The position numbers and the translations under genes were made by a program. DNA of 64,000 bases, from positions 4,774,001 through 4,838,000 of the forward strand of contig CM065878.1 of NCBI GenBank assembly GCA_033439255.1, given 5' to 3'. The notes under the pieces were generated by a model, which made no database searches, was not told where the DNA came from, and saw nothing but the letters and a program-made list of their open reading frames with translations. Source of the stretch: Hericium rajendrae. Taxonomy: Eukaryota > Basidiomycota > Agaricomycetes > Russulales > Hericiaceae. Below, in pieces: positions 23,338 to 34,131 of the stretch (its first letter is position 1; every line of letters begins with the position of its first letter).

Positions 23338-23838
23338 AAAGGCATCAATGTGGCAAGAGACAGTGGGAGTTAAATAGCAAGAGGCAATGTGCATCGTGCG
23401 AGCCTTATATATGAATCCCGGGTGGAGCCGAGATTTGTGGTTGCCGGGCACTTGCCGAGCATCGCATTAGAGACTGGGCACTAGACTTTATTATGTTGAT
23501 GCTGCTGCTCAGCAATTTACAGTGCAGTAGATACATAGAACCCTCATTAATTCTGGTTTACTGTATGATCTAACATAGTAATCTTTTTCTCATGAATTTT
23601 TATGATTTTACTTGGTTTGTTAAAGCTCGAACAACGTAGCTTCACTCGTTCGGTGGCTGAAGCACCGAACATACGTCGAAGTTTATCTTGTCCCTACCAC
23701 CATCCCTCCTCTGTCTTCCCCGTTCGCCATCTCTCTTCTCGCTCCCATTGGATCGAACATCGGAGAAGGATAGTCAGATGCCGAGGGCCTCAAAGGTAAG
23801 TAAAAAAAAGTCTCAACTCATCTATTTGTACTAATCTA

Positions 23839-23871
23839 GAGAGTATCGCTCGTTCGATGAGCGATACTCTC
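23839..23871. repeat. Hairpin repeat, copy 4 (CpG-intact)
   Basis: Perfect 13-bp arms GAGAGTATCGCTC and GAGCGATACTCTC around a 7-nt loop. It keeps both CpGs lost in copy 3, so it probably shows the ancestral form. Confidence 0.7.
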
Positions 23872-24059
23872 GTCTTCTTTCATCCTCCCGTACCCTCATC
23901 CCCTCTCACCTTCAACTGCTGCCTATCCCGCAACACCCTGCCCTCTGCTGACCTCACTGCCATGCTGCCTCACCGCCACGTCACTAGCGCCCAGCGTGTC
24001 ACCTCCAACGACCACGATCAGCGGAGTGCGCACGATCGTCTGCGACCTGAGATGGGCAT

Positions 24060-24830
24060 GCTAGTGCACACATGTCACATGGGGCCCTGTCCATCCTCGC
24101 GATGTCTACACCATCGTGCCTCGTGTGCATGCCTGCCGCATTGCGCACGGGCTCGCGGTAGCCCGACATCTCGTGCTCAGCCCTGCGCCTCGTGCACGGC
24201 CCCGCTGCCCTCGACCCTCATCCACACCCCTCCACGCACCTCGTGCTTTCTGCGTGCAGGTTACCACATCACGCACGAACCCACGGCAGTCTAGTGCCTC
24301 GCGCATGGGCCCGTGGCCGCCTGACACTTCACGCACGGACCTGCTGCCCTCGACGCCTCACGCACGCCCTCAGCATCTTGTGCACAGACCCTGCACCTTG
24401 CGTGCAGGCTGCTGCATCACGCACAAGCCCGTGACAACCCAGTGCTTTGTGCACGAGCTCGCCACCCCCAACACTTCGCCCACATGCCCTACATGCCTTG
24501 TGTCTCCTGCACGCAGGCATGATGCATCGCACACGAGCCCGCGGTGGCTCAGGATCTCACGCACGGGCCCCCGCGCCTCGCATACAGGCCCGCCGCCTCA
24601 TGTACGGGCCCCGCACCTCCTGCACGCATGTCTGCCACATTGCGCACAGGCCCGCTGCTACCCAGCGCCTCGTGCATGCCCTGCCGTGCCTCGCGCACAG
24701 CCCTCTCATCTCGTGTGCACAGGCCTGCCGCACCTTGTGTGTGTGCACCTCGTGTCGCATGCGGGTCGGCCAGTGCATGCACTCTCATGTACGGCCCCGG
24801 GCCCGCGACATGGATGCATGCCCGCATTGG
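24060..24830 (+). repeat. GC-rich degenerate minisatellite
   Basis: About 30-40 bp degenerate units built on CTCGTGCACGGGCCCG-like words fill this stretch. It is strikingly GC- and CpG-rich inside CpG-poor DNA. Overlapping frames on both strands stay open because of the composition, and none looks like a real protein. Confidence 0.6.
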
Positions 24831-26574
24831 CCCTAATTACTTATTTACTTTTAATATAGTAGAATTAGCTGTTGTTTATTACTCCTGAGCCCATAATTTA
24901 AATATATTTTCAACCTAGACAATTGGCTTAAGATGCTCTTGCCTTAGTATATTTTGGGGTTCTAGATATGGTATGATAGGAATCATAGCATTGATAGCAA
25001 CCCTATGATGTTATATAGCTAGCATAGCTGTCACTCAAAACTACATAGCTCTATATGCCCACCACCAACAGCTATAGAACCTATGATAGGTCTTATAGAG
25101 CTATAAAGCTGTACTGCCAAAATATATAGAGTGCATAGAACTATCATAGGAGCCATATCATTGGCTGGAAGCTATGTAGAAAACTGATTTTTCTGATGCT
25201 GCACATCTGTGTTGCCTCTTGCACATCCTCACCAACTCGATTATGCTGGCATCACCTTCTGTGCACCCCTACTGCCTCTCACACCTCATACAGACTTGCA
25301 CATGCCCATGCTGCTGCCTGCAACCCCTGCCACCTCCCATGCTCTTGCATGGACTCACACGCCCCTACACTACATCTAGCATGCCCACACAGCATGCCCA
25401 TACTGCCTTCAATATGCCTGTACTGCTATCCATCTCTCTGCTGCTTTCTGTGCCTCTACGTGGACTTGCACGCATTCTCCTGCCTTGCACTTTTGATCAT
25501 TGTTCATCAAATGACAGTGTTCTACAAACTTCTTCATCATATCGTATACCCTCAATCTTCATCTTTCACAGCCATAATCCTTGGCAAGTCAGATTCACAC
25601 CAGTGCTAAGGACTGACATCCTGTAGTGACCGAGTAGGAGCTCAGGCTACACATAAACAACAAAGGCTGAACTACCCAAGAGGCAATCAACGATAGAGAG
25701 AGTCAAGAGTGATTGAGAGAGAAAAGTGCAAAGCAGAGAGATTTAAAGGGTACTCATGACTGACAAGAGGTAAATTTTATAGAGCTGCAACGTGGTTAAG
25801 CTGAGGTCTAAGAGACTCAGCTCAACCGATTAAATACAGGAGGATGCATAGCCATGAGTCATATCTAAAGTAATGGTAGTAACTGTGCATTGTGCAGCAT
25901 TGTACTGTGCATGATGAAGATGAAACATGATAGAGAAGTAGATAAGGGAGCACTGCAATGATCATGATAGAAATGAATAGTGGATTAGGGCAGTACGATA
26001 GAGTCCATGCATGCATATAGATATGGTTAAATAAAGGGAATAGAGCAATGAGATATTGACCATGGTGTGGATGTCGAAGGGAATGATGCCAAGTTAAGAA
26101 ATGAAATATACAGTTCTTAACAACCAGAAGTAAAAGACAATTACACCTCTTATTGAACAATTAAGAGTTCTTGAAAAAGTTACCAGAAAACTCACACACC
26201 TCTAAGTCAGAAACTACCTTTCCGCATGATATTGTGACTCTGGATCACTCAGTGGTTGAAACCCATATGAATTCAGGTTGACCTTTGCATCATATTGAAT
26301 ACCTATGAGTTTAGATTTGGATCACTCATAGGTGTACTTATGTTGAACCTTATCTTGATGGCAGAGAAGAAGGCAGAGAGAAATGGAGTAATCTGTAATA
26401 CCAGAGCACTTCAAGGAAGTAATCTATAACAATAAGCAAGATAAGATCATCAAAGTAAGGAGTGTCCATGCATGCATGTAGATATAGTTAAATAAAGAAA
26501 AGATAACATGATAATAGTAAAAATGTCAAAGAGAACTTAAACTAAAAAATAAAGAGCAAAGAAAACATATAAGT
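24831..26574. other. AT-rich non-coding DNA with repeat remnants
   Basis: No gene supported. 24970-25160 has CTATAG words as at 15330-15480. 25200-25480 looks like a CpG-depleted relative of the GC-rich minisatellite (TGCCTG/CATGC words). 26354-26398 matches the first part of the solo LTR family in reverse. Confidence 0.4.
26354..26398 (-). mobile_element. Solo LTR fragment, copy D
   Basis: A short reverse-oriented match to the start of the 423-bp LTR (CTTCTTCTCTGCCATC on the complement). Confidence 0.5.
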
Positions 26575-28202
26575 CTATTGCTGCTCAAGTAAACATTGCA
26601 TCATACTACGAAACACAATCCAAGCAGTTTGCAAAGTAATCTCAGGACTTCCAATACTTTGGTATAAATCTTCAGCAATAGCCTCATACTCTTCATCCAC
26701 ATAACGAAAGAGATCTGTAGTATCAGAATCAAGAGCATCTGTCAATAACCTGTCAATCTCATCACTATCCACAGAAATAAGACAATGCTGGCCGCCATAA
26801 TCTTCTGGCCATCGATAAAATTCATTTGGTCGTCCTCCAGATGGCATAGCTTTCTTTTTCTGTTTGCGAACAGAATGATTGTTCTCAAAGGAAACATACT
26901 GATCTAGTTCACGTTGCACAAGTGGAAACCATATCCAGTTGGCCAATTGACTAAAAATAATGATTAACATAACTTATCATATATAGAGATCAGTTGCACA
27001 TACTGATGAACATCATTGTCAGGATAATAAAATCCCTCTAGATGACCAGTTTGATAGAATTCAAGGATATTGACACCCCACTGATGAAACAACGGTCGCC
27101 ATCCCCTCTCAATTGTGATGTTATGCACACTGGGCAAATATCGCCAGGCAGGAACTAGTTCATTGTCCAGATTAGGAGCATACTGTGTTCTTGAACTAAC
27201 ATCAATATTTAAATATCTGCCTATGCAGAAGAACATACCGTAGTGCAACTTGATATGCATATGCATCACGAACCTCAGAACCACGGTCACTTGACACTTG
27301 GATTGGTACACCTACCACATAGTCAGAGCTGAAAACATGCATATAAAATATCACTAACCACCCTGCTCCTTGACGCAGCGAAGAAACAATACACCAACCA
27401 CCGCAGCATAGCGGTTGGAAGGAACAACAGTGTAGTGCACTCTTCTACCTGTCCACTTGTCCCGAATGCCATAAATTGCAAAACCCAAACTCTTGAGTTT
27501 GTCGTGACCGTCAATAGACCATTCCTCATCTGGACCAATAGCTGTAAGCGGAACCCGTGCTGTTGTCCGTGCAGTCGCCCGACGAGAGTCAAAACCATCA
27601 GGTTCGTACACCCGCATGATCTGCTCCACTTTTGGGCTGCACTGCAATTAATGATAGTATAACTGATGGAACAGCAGTACTGCGCACCGAGGAATATGAA
27701 CACCGTGTAGTGCAAGCTGCTCCTTGATACGACGTGGGCCATGAGTCTGCTTTGGATCCTGTGATATCTCATCGAGCACAGCCTGCCGTTGGTTGATGTC
27801 GGAAAGCATACACTTTCGGGAAGATCGTATCCCAGCCGTGCGTAGATAGTCCGCCAACTTTGAACGACTGTCAATAAGATCAACATACACATGAAATAGG
27901 ATAGCACTGATGAAAACATACCCAATTTTAATTCCATGGTCCTCAGCAAGCAACCTCATTATCTTTTTGTATGCAGTGATGTTGTTCTTGTTATAGCTCC
28001 ATAGTATTGCCTTGAGACTATCATCCAGAGGATCTGCAAGTATCGTAGTAGTAATAGACCAGTATGAAATATAGCAACAGGACTTACGAACACGGCCTCC
28101 ATATTGATTGTTACCTTGGCTATTGGGCGAGACCCTCGTCTGTATCAGGCCCGCGCTGGCGGTCTCGCTCTCGCTATCCAAGTCTCCGGCATCATCGAGC
28201 AT
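26575..28202 (-). CDS. Integrase-fold (rve/DDE) protein
   Basis: Multi-exon minus-strand gene starting at 28202 (M-L-D-D-A-G-D-L), the last gene of the large inverted-repeat element. An N-terminal helical part (R-S-K-L-A-D-Y-L-R-T-A-G, then G-P-R-R-I-K-E-Q-L-A) precedes the catalytic core. The likely DDE triad is W-S-I-D-G-H near 27510, S-S-D-R-G-S-E near 27285 and T-I-E-R-G-W-R near 27110. Free-standing genes of this kind are common in Agaricomycetes and are generally taken to be transposon- or retroelement-derived. Here it starts about 185 bp inside the right inverted end and reads towards the element's centre, so that end probably holds its promoter. No reverse transcriptase, protease or capsid part is next to it. 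Splice joins are tentative. Confidence 0.65.
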
Positions 28203-28387
28203 AGGGCCACAATCTGGATTGGAGGATCATTACTTGCTGAACATAGTTGTATCATAGCGAGAACTCACCACTAATGAAGAGCCAAAGAACGGATGAAACG
28301 ATGCGGCTAGAGTAGCAGAGTAGCTGGCAAACGCGATGTGCCAGAGGAGCGGTGACAACGCGCGGGGAATTCCAACCGTAGAGAATG

Positions 28388-28571
28388 GATATTATGGGTG
28401 TTTAACGAGTGGAAGGTAATCCCTGCTTATGCAGGCGACAAAAGATAACGACTTAAGGAAGAGATATGCAGAGCAGAGTAGCAGAGTAGCTAGCAAACGC
28501 GATGTGCCAGAGGAGCGGTGGCGCAAACGCGACGCGCGGGAAATTCCAACCGTGGACTCCCTGGTTGCCGT
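28388..28571 (-). repeat. Right 184-bp inverted end
   Basis: Reverse complement of 7346-7529, ending GGTTGCCGT. Just inside it (28298-28385) a second, partial and more diverged copy of the same sequence is repeated in the same orientation. Confidence 0.8.
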
Positions 28572-28631
28572 AGTGCTGTGGCAACGTGGCGGGTGGCAAC
28601 TACAGCATTGCTGCTTAAAGGAAGTCCGGGC

Positions 28632-29510
28632 TAGGGTACCGGTAGAAACTCAGGTTAGTTTCTCACCCGAGTGAGTTACTCAAGGGTGTCGCTGGTGGTT
28701 ATTTACCTCAGTTAGTAACAGTTAATATCTAGTTGTTATTTACTCGTGAAAAACTAGTTTGTTGCATTGTAAAAAACTGTACGGCAGTAAAGAACTGTAA
28801 GATACTATACTTTAGACCAGTCAATCTCTGCCTCGATGAGTTCCAAGGCCGGCTCCTCAGTAGATGGAGGAAAAGGCTGTACCAGTCCTAGCTCGCTCGA
28901 AAGCAAGTCCCGCGATGCAGATGATTCCAGATTGACGGCCTTCGTGGGGCAGGAACGGCGGTATTGTGTTGTTTCATTCATTTGTCAAGCGCACCAGGAA
29001 TTCTACCTCATCGTCTGAATCAAGCCCATTGCCCTCGCCCTCACCGTCCGAATCGGTTGTGTTGTCACTTTTGTCGCTGCGATTTGGTGCCCGATGTGAC
29101 GGAGCGCAGTAAGTCGGCATCAATATCATGGAATTTGACAACGGGGTGCTTTCTCTCGGCCTGCTTCTTGGCCTTGACTGATGGTTGATATGTTGATGCA
29201 CTGTTGATGCTCGCCGTACCAGATCCCGAGTATGGCCATGTCGATCAGAGTCTGTGCGAGTTGTCGGCCTCTCAACACGCTATTGAGCCAAGTGGCTTTT
29301 GAGCAGCTCGATCGCGCGCTGCTGCGTGACAACCATTATCCACTGCCAAACCGTTGCCGCTATCCACAACCTACCCTAACCGAGCTCGGCAGGTTTCTTA
29401 CAGTTTCTCGCCGCCTCAATCTACCCCTCAGTTACTAACCAGTATGTAACTTGTTATTAACTCGAGTATTTTACTGGGTTAGTAACTAGGTAGTTTCTAC
29501 CGGTACCCTA
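28632..29510. mobile_element. Non-autonomous hAT-type element
   Basis: An 879-bp element with inverted ends TAGGGTACCGGTAGAAAC and a perfect 8-bp duplication GTCCGGGC (28624-28631 and 29511-29518). No transposase is encoded. GTTAGTAAC-type words recur near both ends. The ends differ from hAT-1, so a different hAT lineage would mobilise it. Confidence 0.85.
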
Positions 29511-29559
29511 GTCCGGGCACAGTGTTACGTGCATCTACAACAAAAAGCTCTGGTGCTTA

Positions 29560-29807
29560 CAGCCGTTTACAAATCGATAGGCCTTTCCGAGAATGTAAGA
29601 TATAGAGATCGTGTTTGAGTCGGCGAAGGTCGGAAATCGCTTACGACCGTGCCAGATCATGCCCCGCCCCTCCTGCCGTGCTGCCGTTGCCATCGGTTGG
29701 CCAGGTGCGAGCTGAAATCAAGCTCCACCTGTATGTTGAATGTCCGACATACGCTGCGATATCTATCAACTTCTGCCGAGGGGGGCCTATGGATTTGTAA
29801 ACGGCTG
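29560..29807. mobile_element. Tc1/mariner-type MITE
   Basis: A 248-bp element with inverted ends CAGCCGTTTACAAATC, flanked by TA on each side (29558-29559, 29808-29809). No coding capacity. Confidence 0.8.
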
Positions 29808-29809
29808 TA

Positions 29810-31175
29810 ATGATTGACCTGCAGGCTATGGAGAGCTGCATCGTTAGGGCGGCGACTGCAAAGAGAAGAACAATTGGGGTGATAGGACTGTCGGACCTCG
29901 GAGGCTCTCAATATGAGCATAGTGGCAGCGCATGAGTACTGTAAGCGGCCGCCGCATACTTAACGGGCTAAATTGGAGTGCTTATTGTTAACGCGCGGGA
30001 CGGGGAGGGGACGCCGTAATAACTTATAGCGAGAAACAGCACTCGCGATGACAATTCGTATATGCTTTGATATTTACGATGGCTGTCAAGTCAACGAGAA
30101 ATGATAGACGAGAGGGTCGTGGAGAGCGATAGAGACGACGAGCTCACAGTTGCAGAAGATGCTGGAAGTTGAATTTGAAGTCGGGGCGTTTGTTTCTTGG
30201 TTTGTTTGGCAACGGCCTCCGATCCAAACAATCCGTTCTTGGCAAGCGCCCACCATTCCCACTGGTGACTGTTCTCTGGACTCCCACCATCATGTCATTA
30301 ATGTATCCTCAGCTGCCCCGCATCTGGGCCCAGGGGCATCTGATGCTGCTCGCAGACTCCAGGTCAGTCTGCAAGGCCATATTTCTCCGCTTCTCAAGAC
30401 CTTTCCCCCTTCACCACGGACGTTTGCCCCGTCAGTTAACCGCTCGAAGGGACCCTCAAACTTTGAGGCATTATTGGCCGCTTGCAAACGTGCTTTCCAT
30501 GACACTCGGCCGGGGGCAGCGCTCGTTCTGCCTCTTTTCAGGAAGCCCGACGCACAATTTCCGCCAACTTACTCTAGATCCGTGTGCACCGCCTCGACGC
30601 TCAGCGTCCGCTGACCTCCTACTGAAACTCATACATTCGACCCTTCCAGTCAGGCTAGAGAGCCATGAGAACACCTGCACACATCATGTGAGCATCGTAT
30701 ATTGATTCCATCTTAAACGCAGACACAGCGTAAAGGCATTGACCGTCCGGCCGAATCTTCAGCCTGAGTCTTTGTATGGGTTACCGTCTGAATCCGTCCA
30801 GATGCTAATTGGCGGGTGGTTCTGAAGTCGAAGCGCTGGCTCCCGACCAACCGTCGACCTCCAGCCTCCCTAGCCAGCTCCACTCTTCGTCTAACTCCGC
30901 CTTCGTCCAGGCCTCCACGAGGCGCTCTCGCCTACGGGCCGAACGGCGTATCTCCGCGATATGAAGGTACCGAGGGAATCAAAACCATCCTCGAGGTCCA
31001 GTACGGCACGTTCATTCATACTCACGAGCTCACTTACGCCCTTCAGCGCCTGTCATCGTAGACAAGGCGTCTCGGACACACGGCCTTCAAGCCCGTGCGT
31101 TCCAGTGCTTAGCGTCCACATGCTGCTTTAGCCTCGTCTCCTCCCAGACCGCGCCCGATCCTCCGACGAGTGCTG
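29810..31175. other. Array-derived flank and SSP upstream region
   Basis: 29815-30230 resembles 44300-44770 upstream of partner copy 7, so it is a leftover of an array unit whose gene body is missing. The rest has short frames only; none is convincing. Confidence 0.45.
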
Positions 31176-31184
31176 TATAAAAGG
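31176..31184 (+). promoter_or_regulatory. TATA box of the secreted protein gene
   Basis: TATAAAAGG, 111 bp before the ATG at 31287. Fits the strong TATA promoters typical of abundant secreted fungal proteins. Confidence 0.6.
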
Positions 31185-31286
31185 CATCCCCGCAGAGCCT
31201 CATCCACACCGAGCATTTGCACTCTCCCAAGCTTCCTACTGAACGCTAGTACATACTCAGATTTCCAGCCTTTCAAGCTCACTGCC

Positions 31287-32066
31287 ATGAAGTTCCTCTC
31301 GCTCCTCTCTCTCATTATCGCCGCCGCGACGGCGCGCGCCGCCTCCGTCCACTGCGACAACAAGCAGACGCTCTCGACGGCCTACGTCGGGCAGGACAAC
31401 GCCGTGCGCGTCGAGCACGTCAAGTGCTCGAACGAGATCAAGCCCACGCACGACACGATCGCCGTGCGCGACGTGCTCGGCAAGCGCCAGACGAACGTCT
31501 GCGGCGCCACCTGTGCGTATACGCCGGCCTGATCTTGGCTTGCCTGCTCATTCTGGCTGTTTGGCTTGTAGGCGAGACGAACTGCTTCACGCCCTCCGGG
31601 GGCGGACCTGACCCGAATGAGTGCCATGTCATCGCGGATGCGCTGCTGTACGACAGCCAGAACATCGGCGCGCTTTTCACCATGGATCCCGCTGTAAGCA
31701 GTCTCGCCTTTCTAGACCGCGCAGACTTCTGACGCGTTCAACGCAGCAAAACACGTCGCTGATCGTGATGACGTTCCGGAGCTGCGAGACGTTCATCGTG
31801 AACCAGACACCCAACGCGCTGACGTACTGCCGCACCGACTGGGTAAGTAATTGACTCTTGCTTCGTGCTTTGAGATATCTGATCATGTTCTGTGCCAGGC
31901 GGCTCTTGTCGATTGGATTGCGCCCAACTGCCAGGCTACGCAGAACGCGCACGGCGGGAACTGCGTTGCCACCGACCAGCAGTGGTTCGTCCAGTACGTG
32001 TCGCATGCTTTCTGGTGCCCATCAACTGGACTAATGACCGTTGTGTGTAGGGTGCAGCACTCTTGA
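31287..32066 (+). CDS. Small secreted cysteine-rich protein
   Basis: Five exons (31287-31512, 31572-31693, 31747-31842, 31899-31993, 32051-32066) give about 184 residues. Residues 1-18 form a signal peptide (M-K-F-L-S-L-L-S-L-I-I-A ending A-R-A). Residues 19-71 look like a propeptide ending K-R, a possible Kex2 site, followed by Q-T-N-V-C-G. The mature part has about eight Cys (C-E-T-N-C, N-E-C-H, S-C-E-T, Y-C-R, N-C-Q, N-C-V) and an N-glycosylation site (N-T-S). Spacing loosely recalls Ecp2/Hce2-type effectors, but this is a weak guess. It is GC-rich with strong codon bias, unlike the AT-rich element to its left, and interrupts the array. It is likely a host gene for an extracellular or host-facing protein. 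Confidence 0.75.
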
Positions 32067-32265
32067 GATGCCCGTGTGGCTACGTAAGTAACGTGCACTC
32101 ACGGACATTATAAACCCTCGGATTTTCGTTCTTGGACTTTTGCGACGCAGTCGTTTTTTATCTTTGTGTTATTCGCTGTCGAAATGGATTATCCATTTCT
32201 TGCAGAATGTCTTCATAATTGGATCAGGAATACTATCGCATGAACTACGTTGTGAGATCATTCGA

Positions 32266-32846
32266 TCAATGGCCCCGTCCGTGCCTGCTCTGCTGTAGCA
32301 CGCGAGACTGGCTGCGTGCTTCCGAATTGGCCAATCGTACGTCTGCCTGGTGCCGGTCCTCACGGACAAATTCCTCCGCTTCCTCATCTGTGCATCCGTA
32401 AAGCGCCTTATACAGATCTCCAAAGTTGATTGCCCCGGCCGCCTTTCGTGCATTGTAGTCTGCCATGCGTTTGCGAAAGGCACGGTGAGCCTCATCAAGG
32501 CGTTTGCATACAGCGTCGTAATCATCTTTCTTCATCTTTCCGCTGAGGAATGCGGCGCCGGCGGCTTTGAACTCCGTACGAAGTTCAGCAAGCTCGTCAC
32601 GGCGAGGCTTCCTGACTAGTCTGGATGAGTTAAGTGTACTTCCCGACATGGGGATGCTCTTACCGATCCGTGCAGATTGCTTCTCTGTTAAGCCAGGGGT
32701 GAGAACAGCAAACCGCACGCAAAGGGAATTTACGACTTACGGTGCGCTGAGATGGCAGACCGGATGGCCTGGGGAGGGACGATGCAATGCCCATCTCGGC
32801 TTGAAGCACCGCTATTCGACTTTGGGATGTTCAGGGGAAACGACAT
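32266..32846 (-). CDS. Array partner protein, copy 4
   Basis: Most diverged partner copy. It starts M-S-F-P-L-N-I-P-K, keeps P-P-Q-A-I-R-S-A-I-S-A-H before the first donor, the mini-exon S-A-R-I, and the final exon with G-K-M-K-K-D-D-Y, G-C-T-D-E-E-A-E-E and the basic tail ending R-H-G-R-G-H. The helical part is longer and more charged than in the other copies. It opens the second half of the array and has no bHLH copy directly to its left; the secreted protein gene is there instead. Confidence 0.65.
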
Positions 32847-34131
32847 GGCAATGTAAGAGTGTTTAACGAGTTTGGGATGCCTATCTGTCAACGAAGCGTT
32901 TAGTAAATGGTGTCGGAACTCGCAGAAGAATACGGGGGAGAGGACTGTCCCGGCAAGACAGTCCACACAGCTAGCCTGATTTTATACGTTCAAGGCCCCT
33001 GGCATTGGGGACGTGTTGATCTCCCCAACTGTGAAGATAATTGTCTTTCACCTTTTATTAATCGCGTAAGGCTCGTTACAAGCTTGAGCTATGTGGGCAT
33101 GGCAACATCCTGGATCAAGGAAACTCTATTGTCGAGCGAAGGCAGTAGCAAGAGTTGCGATGCAATCCTGTGTGCACCTAAAACAAAAGCTTAGAGCCTG
33201 GCGGTAGCTAGATCTGAAGAAGAGAACGATTGAATTCCCACCGTTGTCGTATAGTGGTTGCATCGTATATGCGAGACGAGTCTCGTTGAGCTGCGCCGCT
33301 ACACCGTCGGCGCCGGGACCTGATACCTAGTTACGAACATTGTGGACGGAGATCAAATTGTGTTCCCGCGGCATGAACACTCGATTTTTGCACAGCAATT
33401 CAATACCTTTGCGAGCCCGCAGGTGCGCGGCTTGAGCCTGAGTTATCACGACGAAGCAGGCTCTCGCTTTACAATCACCAGTAAGCTTGCGGCGTGGTCA
33501 GAATGTTCAATGCAAGCCTTTTGCCTTGCTTAGCGATGGATCCAGGACGCAAGCAACGTCGCGTGTCTGCAGGAGATGGAGACAATCTAATTGTTCCAAG
33601 GAGGAGCGGTGGCCGTATACCTTGATGCGAGACCATCAGACGGACCATCTGCTTCTCGCGCGATTGCGCACCCGTAAAGACGACAAGAAAAGCCACTCAG
33701 CACTGAAAATACTTCGGAAGAACGTTGAGAAACATTGCCATGAAGGTAGATATGAGACGCTACCAGTACTGGTGGAGGAAGGAAGGACTCGGAGGTCCTC
33801 GGACAACTCGGAGACCGTTGTGCAAGGCACCCGGCAATAGCCGACCGCGTTGGCAGTGGAGGCCGCCGTGCGGCGTACGCCTTCATAGCTTCCAGTCATG
33901 TCGAACAGCTGCAAACCATCGACAGACTATCAAATTGGCCATGGTTTGTGAATAGGAAACAAAATTAGTGCTGGGGAGGAGACCTAACATCACATTCCAA
34001 TACAAGGTACGAGCGCTAACGTGTTGTCCTCGAATTGGGACCGGGACGATGTCCTTGTTCTCGTCTGTCGTCTGTCGAAGGCAAGTCGAAGGACATGCAC
34101 CCAGTACTACAGACGAGATATTCAGTTCATT
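32847..34131. other. Divergent intergenic region, unit 3
   Basis: No clear gene. It is weakly similar to the other divergent regions but keeps the CGG-N6-CCG site (33832-33843). Confidence 0.45.
33832..33843. promoter_or_regulatory. CGG-N6-CCG palindrome, unit 3
   Basis: Reads CGG-CAATAG-CCG, 670 bp before the bHLH copy 3 start. Flanks are otherwise diverged, so its survival is notable. Confidence 0.5.

Larger units (their letters stand above)
7346..28571. mobile_element. Large inverted-repeat element with alpha-kinase and integrase genes
   Basis: A 21.2-kb segment is bounded by 184-bp inverted repeats (7346-7529 and 28388-28571) that differ at only about three positions. GTGCTGT abuts the left end (7339-7345) and recurs one base outside the right end (28573-28579), suggesting a 7-8 bp target duplication. 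An alpha-kinase-like gene starts just inside the left end and an integrase-fold gene just inside the right end, both transcribed inwards. The middle is CpG-poor and filled with tandem repeats, solo LTRs and a decayed hAT copy. No capsid, polymerase B or reverse transcriptase gene is visible. The known groups with inverted ends plus such an integrase (Ginger, Polinton-like) are possible relatives, but the pairing with an alpha-kinase is not one I recognise. The middle looks old while the ends look young. The alternative is an inverted duplication of a promoter. Confidence 0.55.

Noticed and set aside
24106-24859. Several long Pro/His/Cys/Arg-rich frames on both strands
   Set aside because: All frames are open at once because of the GC-rich repeat; no splice context or domain supports any.
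30150-30705. Two overlapping plus-strand frames of 154 and 178 residues
   Set aside because: They share one stretch in different frames, have no promoter or domain signal, and partly match decayed array DNA also seen near 44720.
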